From Shinisaurus crocodilurus (taxonomy: Eukaryota > Chordata > Lepidosauria > Squamata > Shinisauridae), in NCBI GenBank assembly GCA_021292165.1, contig CM037879.1:111344359-111408358 (forward strand): a DNA stretch of 64,000 nucleotides, given 5' to 3'. Positions 56,985-64,000 of the stretch are shown piece after piece; position 1 is the first letter of the stretch; every line of letters starts with the position of its first letter. The notes below the pieces were generated by a model, which was not told the DNA's origin, did not search any database, and worked only from the letters and a program-made list of their open reading frames with translations. The position numbers were made by a program, and so were the translations under genes.

Positions 56985-57420
56985 GCTCCCTTTATTTATT
57001 TATTTATTTATTTAATACATTTTTATACCGCCCAATAGCCGAAGCTCTCTGGGCGGTTTACAACAGTTAAAATCATAAAATACAATATAAAATATAAAAT
57101 TTAAAAACACAGATTAAAAACAAACAGCAGAGCTAGCAGCAGCAGTTACAATAACGGAATTTAAAACAATTACAAGATTAAAATGATTAAAATGATTAAA
57201 ATGCCTGGGAGAACAGAAAGGTCTTCACCTGGTGCAGGAAAGAATACAAAGTAGGTGCCAGGCGAACCTCTTTGGGGAGCTCATTCCATAACTGGGGTGC
57301 CACAGCAGAAAAGGCGCTCCTCCTAGTAGCCACCTGCCTCACTTCCTTTGGCAGGGGCTCTCGGAGAAGGACCGCTGAGGAAGATCTTAGTGTCCGGGCA
57401 GGTACATAGTGTCCGGGCAG
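56985..57420 (-). pseudogene. L2-like LINE 3' end with C-terminal codons
   Basis: On the minus strand, codons around 57196..57420 give RSAFSAVAPQLWNELPKEVR and APTLYSFLHQVKTFLF, the conserved C-terminus of L2-type ORF2. After the stop the 3' UTR has TTGTAAACCGCCCAGAGAGC and an A/T-rich tail with (TTTA)n at 56990..57015. GTGTCCGGGCAGG is duplicated in tandem at 57390..57421. Confidence 0.85.
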
Positions 57421-58369
57421 GACTCTGTAATGATGGACATCTGAGGCAGTAACTTGTGCTCTGTTTTTCAAGGTAGTGAAAAATAATGGCATATAAGTGA
57501 AAAGCAATTCACTTATGCTAAAAAAGAAAAAAAGAAAGTTATTTCATACCAAGGATTCCATTATAATACAGGAACTTGAAGTAATAAAATAAAATAAAAT
57601 TATGAGTAAGCCTTTTTACCTGCATTTTATTTTGTATATTTGGCGCTTTGAGGAAATAAATTATATAGAAACTGGACATGCACTTGTCCACTGTGAAATA
57701 AGATCAGAATAGTGTAAGTTCTCTCAAGTTGGCTCTGCCTTTCTTGATACTTCAAAAGGCCTAACTGTGTTAGGAGGACTTCTTAGCTATGAAATATATC
57801 AAATCAGGTGCTGGGAAAATGTACTTTCCTACAACAGAAGTGCAACTGAACTTCTGTCAAGTCATTGGGACTGTGCACAACAAATAGGACTTTTAACTGT
57901 ATATTTATTTTACTAAAAACAGATTTCCTGGAAAGACCATGAAGCTAGGGTGTTTGGTGTCATAAAGCGTTTTTAGCTGTCAGTGTGTTTCAACCTACAT
58001 GAGAAACCAGAGCCATCAATATTTCCAGGGCTGGCCCATGACATTTTGCTGGTTGAGGCAGGATAGCAAATTTCCCTCCGCAAATGGAAGTGGTACCCAA
58101 GGCTGGCCAAGTTATTTTGGCACCTGAGACTGAAATTCTCATTTCTGTTCTACACCTTTCCAGCCTCTTCCCTCCATAGATGTTTCTCTCTTTCTGGTTA
58201 GGGGGGGGGGGGAGACGATGGGGAAGGAGGAGGGGTGGGTGGGGAGAGACAGGGGGAGGGAGGGAGGGAGAGAGAGAGAGAGATTTTCTTTCACACGAGC
58301 CCTCAGAATTACAGTTCATGAACTATTCAGTAAACTGACCGGCCTGAACCTCCCCTTCAACGGCCTAAT
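57421..58369. other. Unique sequence with a purine-rich tract
   Basis: No gene is recognised. The tract 58201..58285 is G/A-only for most of its length (poly-G, GGGAGG and GA repeats). Confidence 0.55.
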
Positions 58370-58580
58370 CTAAGGGGTGGATCTATGTGTTTTGTTGCTT
58401 GTCAAAAACAATCACTCCTCGGCCCATTACATTTACAGCACGTCGTCCTTTAATTGGTGTAACACACTGAGGGCTGAAAGGAAGAAAGTCCTACAAAAGA
58501 GCCCGAGTGAATGAACCCTGACTCACACAAAAATACTCTTCAGAAGTTCAGAGCCGGGCACTAACAAGGAGGTAGAGAGT
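58370..58580. promoter_or_regulatory. Candidate conserved enhancer, about 45 kb upstream of NR2E1
   Basis: Unique sequence: GTCAAAAACAATCACTCCTC (SOX-like ACAAT), CACGTCGTCCTTTAATTGGT (homeodomain-like), GTAACACACTGAGGGCTG. It is free of repeats and sits at the edge of a 2.5-kb repeat-poor region. Confidence 0.47.
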
Positions 58581-59453
58581 TAGCTAGAAAAGAGGTTAAG
58601 TTCAGAAATGTGCCACCTTGAAGATCCTCCCATCAAAGCCATGATAACATTGACAAGATGAAGGGGGGGAAAAGTTAATCATTCCTGCGCTTGGGAGGGT
58701 TTAACAAAATAGGAGATCGAGAGGATTCCTTTGCCCCTCCTTCCCCCCCCCCATCTATTCATTTTGAAGGCATTTTTTTTTAAAGACCTCAGTGTTTGTC
58801 TGTTTCTTTTCCTTCCATATATTTCTCCGTAGCGTCTCTTCTAGTTCTTCGGGCTTCTTCTAATTAATCACAGTGAGAGAGAGAGATATCAAACTACGTT
58901 TTATTTAGAGAGGTGGGGAAAGAGTCTGGAGCGGTCATAAGAACAAGGGAGAGCAAGAGAGAAGGACTTAAAGATTCGGACTCTTAATAATGATGGAAGA
59001 GAAAGGAGGAGGAGGAGGAGGAGGAGGCGGGAGAAAACCGCTAAACTTGACGGGAACGGAGAATAGATAGCAGGAGGTGGGGTGGCGTGGATAGGCGGTG
59101 GGGGGGGGGAGGAGAGAAAAATCGAGTCCTTTCTCTGACAACTTTGATTACTGTGATCTGCATGGAATAATTACAACATATCTTCTGTGTCACAAAGTTC
59201 CAGGGACTTTTCTTTCTCTGAACTCCCAGCCATTTCTTTGCTTAGTAGCTGTCAGGGCATTGGTGAAAAGGAGGCGCGGTTGAGGGGGGGGGGGGGAGAC
59301 GGGGCAGGGAAGGGCTTGCTTTTCCCCCCTCCCCCCTTCAAAGCGTCAGTTCAGCGGAGCCGAAAAAGTCAGATTCCTGCGTTCTCTTCATTTGTTGCTA
59401 ATGTTCAAGGATAGACGTTGTTCCTGAAATTCCCTATAAAACAAAATTGCTCT

Positions 59454-59490
59454 GCGGCTGCGGCTGCGGCTGCTGCTGCTGCTGCTGCTG
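59454..59490. repeat. (GCGGCT)n to (GCT)n microsatellite
   Basis: GCGGCT-type units pass into six GCT units. Confidence 0.95.
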
Positions 59491-59610
59491 TTGTTAGTGG
59501 TTGTTTTAAAGAGAGGAGGGGACAGATTTCGAGGTTTGACATACAAGGAGACCACGCCTGGAGGCCTTGGGGTGGGCTGAGGGGAAGAGAGAGAACTAAT
59601 TTATTTTTGC

Positions 59611-59636
59611 ATCATCATCATCATCATCATCATCAT
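59611..59636. repeat. (ATC)n microsatellite
   Basis: About eight to nine ATC units. Confidence 0.95.
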
Positions 59637-59728
59637 AATCACATTTTGTTTTATATAAGATAAGATGAACTCATGACCAAGGTTCAGTGAATTCAGTCAC
59701 ATTTCACGTGAAATCAATGAAAGAACGT

Positions 59729-59757
<29 letters not shown>
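59729..59757. repeat. (TG)n microsatellite
   Basis: About 14 TG units, with a second short run near 59763. Confidence 0.95.
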
Positions 59758-59759
<2 letters not shown>

Positions 59760-59939
59760 GCTGTGTGTGTGTAAGTGAAGGACAACGATGTGATAGAAGA
59801 GGGAGCTTTCTGTTAAGAGCAGATCAATGTCTTTTAGTGAAACTGTGCTCTAACTGGGGATAAAGTCAGCTTTCTCTCTCCCGCCCCCCGCACTAATTCC
59901 CAGCTTTAATGAACTTTGTCCAGTACTTCATTCCTTGCC

Positions 59940-59944
<5 letters not shown>

Positions 59945-59976
<32 letters not shown>
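59945..59976. repeat. (TC)n microsatellite
   Basis: About 16 TC units. Confidence 0.95.
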
Positions 59977-59980
<4 letters not shown>

Positions 59981-61124
59981 CTTCTTACTATTTTGATGTA
60001 AATGCCATCTTTTGGGTGGGTGCCTCGAGTAGGGAGTTAATGATCCCTTGGACTGTTCTTTCACTCCCCCCCCCCGCCCGCTTTGCACCATGTTAATAAA
60101 TTAATGCACCTTTCATTACTCCTACACGCATCAAAACCTCAGCTTTGTGTTTTGCTAACTGACCCCTCGTCCTTTTACTTTTGTGGGTGAGTTGCCCCCA
60201 TGCTAAAGCCGGGGGCACTTTTTTTTTTTTTTAAATTCCGTTCCCCATAGTCCTACCCAGGTTTGTAATCCGTCAAAAAGCCGTTGATTGCTGCAAGCGT
60301 TACTTTTCATCAGGAAAACTTCGAAGCAATTTGAGAGAACCAGGCTCAATGAATACATTTACCCCCAAATGCTCCCCCCCCCGCCCTTCCCTTCTTTCTT
60401 CGCCTGTACTTGATGAGTTTCTCTGGCACAAATCAGTCCTTACAGGCACAGAATGGGCAATCCCTTGATCCCCATCAATTGTCATCCAGAGTTTGGGCCA
60501 CTTTGACCGCCGATAGTGGGGAAGTCAGAGCTAATCCTTAGAAGGAATCACGGGAAAAGAAAGGCAACAATAACCAAGTCAAGCGTAAAAAATGAAAGAG
60601 AAATCTCTATTATCACCCACTACATTTCCCAGCGATGTACTGAAAAAATCAGCTCGTTTGTCATTCGAGTCAGACACCCGGAGAAGAATATGGGGTCGTG
60701 GTGGGTTGGTAGACTCACACGACGTAAGGAGCAATATTTGAGAGCAAAAGGCCTCTTCATTTGCCAAATCCTCTTCACATCCGCCATAACCATTAAATAC
60801 AGACTGACTTTATTCTGTATGGGAAGGACAAGGAGGGGGAAAGGAGCCCTCCGCCGCATAACTAGACAAAAAAAGTCCAAAGAGCCAGGCATAGGCAGGC
60901 GAGGGGGGAAGAAATGGGAAGGCTCGCAGCCTTCTTCCCACTTCGTTTATAATGGAATAAATGGGTCTGGATGGGTGTGAGAGAGACCGTGGTGTAGGGG
61001 TTGTGTGTGTCGGTGTGACGGGACACGTATGACTGATAGGCTGCTTCAGGGAGAGAAGCAGAGCTCTCCTCAGGATGTCTGTGCTTGTGAGAGAGGAAGA
61101 GAATTGGGACAGAAAGCGCGGGAA

Positions 61125-61125
<1 letters not shown>

Positions 61126-61169
<44 letters not shown>
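61126..61169. repeat. (TG)n(AG)n compound microsatellite
   Basis: About 12 TG units followed directly by about 9 AG units. Confidence 0.96.
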
Positions 61170-61514
61170 TTGAGTGATGGTGTGACACAGGACGTGTGTG
61201 ACCGATATTCCACCTTATGAAAGGGAAATGGAGAGCCACCTCAGAATTCATGTCTTGTATAAAGGAAGGGGGGGGGGGACTGCTAGGAAAAGGGCGGGAA
61301 ACTCCGTGTGTGTGTGCAGATTATTAACTTGTGCGAGAGAAAATGTCTCCAGATTGTGTGAGACAGTGTGTAATCAAAATGGGTATTTGCTGAAAGAATG
61401 TGTTTTCTGACAAAAGAGTATAAGGCAAGTGGTGGAGAGAGAGAAAAGGACTAGATAGAGAATGTTTGTGTGGCAAGAAGATATTAAATGAAATGTGTGC
61501 ATAAATTACACAAT

Positions 61515-61597
61515 TAACAGTGCAACCCTATGCATGTTTACTCAGAAGTAAGTCCTATTGAGTTCAGAGATAATTGTGTATAGGATTGCACTCTAAT
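61515..61597. repeat. Palindromic 85-bp-family repeat, full copy
   Basis: TTAACAGTGCAACCCTATGC to GTATAGGATTGCACTCTAA. Inner TTTACTCAGAAGTAAGTCCT. TAA flanks both ends, fitting a 3-bp duplication. Confidence 0.9.
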
Positions 61598-61612
61598 TGT
61601 TTGAAAGTCAAA

Positions 61613-61625
61613 GTGTGTGTGTGTG

Positions 61626-61679
<54 letters not shown>
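61613..61679. repeat. (GT)n and (GA)n compound microsatellite
   Basis: A short GT run, then about 25 GA units. Just after it CCGTAGGCACCT occurs twice (61680 and 61711). Confidence 0.96.
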
Positions 61680-61681
<2 letters not shown>

Positions 61682-61779
61682 GTAGGCACCTGATGTATGG
61701 GACAGACAGACCCGTAGGCACCTTCACAGAAAATGTTGATGATGGTATAGTGTGTATGGAAGTATAGCAGAGGATGAAG

Positions 61780-61806
61780 TCATAGAATCATAGAAAAGTA
61801 GAGTTT
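61780..61806 (-). mobile_element. CR1 3'-terminal scrap
   Basis: TCATAGAATCATAGAAAAGT, then AGAGTT, is the reverse of the final bases of the younger CR1 (AACTCTACTTTTCTATGATT). Only the terminus was inserted. Confidence 0.75.
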
Positions 61807-61933
61807 GTCCTACAGCGAGGAAATTCAGAAGAGGAAACAGTTTGACCATCCATCCCAATGACAAAGTGTGTGAAAGCATGACAGGGAAGTGTGCCAGTTA
61901 ATTCAGAATAAAGAGTGAATAATAGAGTGTGAA

Positions 61934-62101
61934 CAGTGGTGCAGTTAGGTACTTTTAGACTCTGGACTTAATGATCTTATAGGGGACCCATCTTTAAAAT
62001 GTATTCAGCTAGTCCAGCTGTGTTTGGGGACCCTTCTGCTCATTCTTTTGAGTGGGGCCCCTGGACTTCTGCCCCAAAGTCCTACCCTGATGGCACCACT
62101 G
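61934..62101. mobile_element. hAT MITE, CAGTGGTGC family, perfect duplication
   Basis: 168 bp from CAGTGGTGCAGTTAGGTACT to TGATGGCACCACTG. Flanks AGTGTGAA (61926..61933 and 62102..62109) are identical. Sister copy at 52130..52322. Confidence 0.95.
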
Positions 62102-62606
62102 AGTGTGAAAATGTGATAGGGAGAGAGATCAAGTGGGTGCATGCACAAGCATTATATGTAGGCGGTTTTCATCATAAATATGGTAGTGTGTTGTGTGTAT
62201 GGAGAATATGTTGAAGTTACAGGATATGTTTGGTTGATATGCCACTTCTCAGAAGTTGAGTTTTTCCTCAAAAGTGTGTGCTTCTGTGGGGAGAAGAAAA
62301 AACTGTAAGTGTGAAGGAGGGACTGATCACAAGCAGATGGCATACACTTCTCCCTCAGGCACACATTTCCATCCACTACAGTGAGTTTGTGCATTTTTCT
62401 GCCTGAAGTACATCCATCACATGTCTTTCAGGTTACACTATGCATGTAAGCGGTGTGAGACAGAGAAGGCATGCATGTGCCTGCAAAAATACATGATAAC
62501 AAGGAATGGGAGCCCAGGATGTTGTTTAGTCAGCTATGTACATAGCTTTGAGGACACTGTGAGAGAAAATGAACTGTATGAGAGAAGACAAAAGTATCAG
62601 TTATGC

Positions 62607-62635
62607 GCGTGTGTGTGTGTGTGTGTGTGTGTGTC
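62607..62635. repeat. (GT)n microsatellite
   Basis: About 14 GT units. Confidence 0.95.
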
Positions 62636-62814
62636 AGACAGCGCGTGGTGTGAGAGCGCCCCCCCTTTTTTTTAAAGAAAGAGCCTTCTGAGAGGCTGGA
62701 AGGAGGAACATATGTGTATATATTTGTGAGAGGAAAGGAAAAGTGTGAGTTCTGGGTGTTTTCAATTTTCATCAGGCAGCAAAGTCCCTTTTTACGTGGT
62801 GCGGCGGGTGTGCA

Positions 62815-62905
62815 GCTTAAGGTTGAACTCCTAAACACATTTAGTAGGGAGTAAGTGCCACTGAACCCAGTGGGACTTTCTTCCAAGCAAACATGCTAAG
62901 CATTG
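62815..62905. repeat. Palindromic 85-bp-family repeat, diverged
   Basis: AGGGAGTAAGTGCCACTGAA, then CAGTGGGACTTTCTTCCAAG. Outer ends decayed. Confidence 0.75.
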
Positions 62906-63119
62906 TGTGATGTAAGTCCGTTTTGTACACAGGTGCCTGCTGATGAGTGGGTGCTCAGGACTTCAACCAGCCTGCCTTTTCAGTTGGTCTCATCAGCCTG
63001 GTCCTGTATGGGGTGGGGAGGAGAGGGCTGAGTGAGTTGTGGGGAGGGAGGGGGGAGGAGAGAAATGGAGGTTGTGCTGATAGAAAGAGGGGGGGTGGGC
63101 TATTGAGAAGAAGAGGCAT

Positions 63120-63330
63120 GGAGACTTTAGAGAGCCGGCAAACATTGCAAATTTCCACGCTGACACCTACAATTAACCAATCTAAGGGCGTGATTCCTTT
63201 ACTCCACAGCCAAGCAAGGGGTGAAGTTTGCGCTAAATAGCCAGCTGCCAAGCACTGGTGTGAATGATGGAGGTTTTGGTTGAGACTAGTAAACAACTTT
63301 ATAGATTGGAGAAAACCACCGACTGCTTAC
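63120..63330. promoter_or_regulatory. Candidate conserved non-coding block near the right edge
   Basis: Unique sequence with ACCTACAATTAACCAATCTA, AGCCAAGCAAGGGGTGAAGT and GCGCTAAATAGCCAGCTGCC. No repeats are seen. Tentative. Sequence 63331..63723 is AT-rich and unassigned. Confidence 0.4.
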
Positions 63331-63723
63331 TGCCCTCAAATTATCTCAGGAGGGGGTGGGTTGCCTCGTGGTCCCCATAAGATCCAGGGATTTTGCTGCT
63401 TTTGAGCCATTTCAAGTCAATTGCATTTTGGGAAAGTAAGGGGATCAGGTCCTCTGAGAAGAGATTACTAATTTCAATGCTTTGATTTGATGCCGGGAAA
63501 TGTTATTATCCAAAAACCATGGATACTTTTTACTAAAAATAAACTTGTTCGTTAAACTGCTTGGCACATTATTTGGTTTATCAGAAACTCTTGTTTCATT
63601 GAATGTTAATCTTTTTTTTTTTAAAAAAAAGAACAAAGTTTTAAGTTTGATTTATAAAATAAATAAATTGAACCACTTGCATATGAAAACTGATTTGGTA
63701 TGAAAGGGAAAGAATTTGTTTTC

Positions 63724-63744
63724 GTGTGTGTGTGTGTGTGTGTG
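63724..63744. repeat. (GT)n microsatellite
   Basis: About 10 GT units. A half unit of the palindromic family (TTTACTCCGAAGTAAACCCC) follows at 63860. Confidence 0.93.
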
Positions 63745-63978
63745 TTTAAAATAATCATGGAGACTTCTCCTTGGTTTGCTTTCTAAAGCCGTTAGATTAG
63801 AAAAACAACAACAGCACCTCTGTTATCAGAAGAACATTGAAATATTCCATCCAAAACATATTTACTCCGAAGTAAACCCCACAAATTTAAAATAAATATG
63901 GTTCCCAAGTTTGTCCCACTTCATCAGTACAGCTTCTGAATTAGTGGTTTCCACTATACTCTCTATGCCTTACTACAT

Positions 63979-64000
63979 GTACAATGTTTTGGACTTCAGA
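63979..64000. mobile_element. Start of a hAT hairpin MITE, cut by the window edge
   Basis: ATGTTTTGGACTTCAG matches the left arm of the elements at 5330 and 15891. The rest lies outside. Confidence 0.5.

Larger units (their letters stand above)
58581..60980. promoter_or_regulatory. Repeat-poor region with candidate regulatory blocks
   Basis: No interspersed repeat is recognised here, only microsatellites: (GGA)n at 59009, (GGCT/GCT)n at 59454..59490, (ATC)n at 59611, (TG)n at 59729, (TC)n at 59945. Blocks 60240..60350 (CCGTTGATTGCTGCAAGCGT) and 60400..60545 (CCCCATCAATTGTCATCC, CACTTTGACCGCCGATAG) look constrained. A first exon of a non-coding RNA is possible but nothing shows it directly. 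Confidence 0.38.

Noticed and set aside
57196..57507. Novel 100-residue protein on the minus strand
   Set aside because: Residues AFSAVAPQLWNELPKEVR and TLYSFLHQVKTFLF are the L2-type LINE C-terminus.

Overview
This window is vertebrate nuclear DNA, almost certainly from a squamate reptile (a lizard). I infer this from the repeats: CR1 LINEs with the (ATTCTATG)n tail, a MIR-like CORE-SINE, L2-like LINE fragments, many hAT miniature elements, and a very abundant short palindromic repeat of the kind common in lizard genomes. The species cannot be named from the sequence. There is no prokaryotic content, no CRISPR array and no complete protein-coding host gene.

The one host gene seen is NR2E1 (TLX/tailless orphan nuclear receptor), on the minus strand. 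Exon 2 (3335..3480) carries the first zinc finger and P-box of the DNA-binding domain. Coding exon 1 (13138..13162) encodes only the first eight residues plus one base. The two exons agree in splice phase. Intron 1 is about 9.7 kb. Exon 3 onward lies beyond the left edge. A GC-rich promoter-like region lies at about 13.1-14.6 kb, with a perfect CRE palindrome and a minus-strand TATA-like box. Intron 1 and the first 4.6 kb upstream of the start codon are short of LINEs but densely sown with a roughly 85-bp palindromic MITE-like repeat whose copies carry consensus 5' splice-donor sequences.

From about 18 kb to the right edge the window is non-coding 5' flank of NR2E1. It mixes repeats with unique islands that look like candidate conserved enhancers (for example 35.7-36.1, 48.0-48.3, 58.4-58.6, 60.2-60.6 and 63.1-63.3 kb). 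In human the next gene on this side is OSTM1. I infer the same order here but the gene is not reached.

The transposable elements show several layers of history. A CR1 LINE at 45176..46717 keeps about 480 open codons of reverse transcriptase. A second CR1 (53614..55996) is split by a different LINE, which ends in a C2H2 zinc finger and is flanked by a TGCAG duplication. Five copies of a SINE have a 5S-rRNA-derived head joined to a CR1 tail. A 1.39-kb hAT-type element sits in an LTR-like repeat with a perfect 8-bp duplication. Its 154-165-bp relatives elsewhere in the window also have perfect 8-bp duplications, which makes an internal-deletion series visible within one locus.
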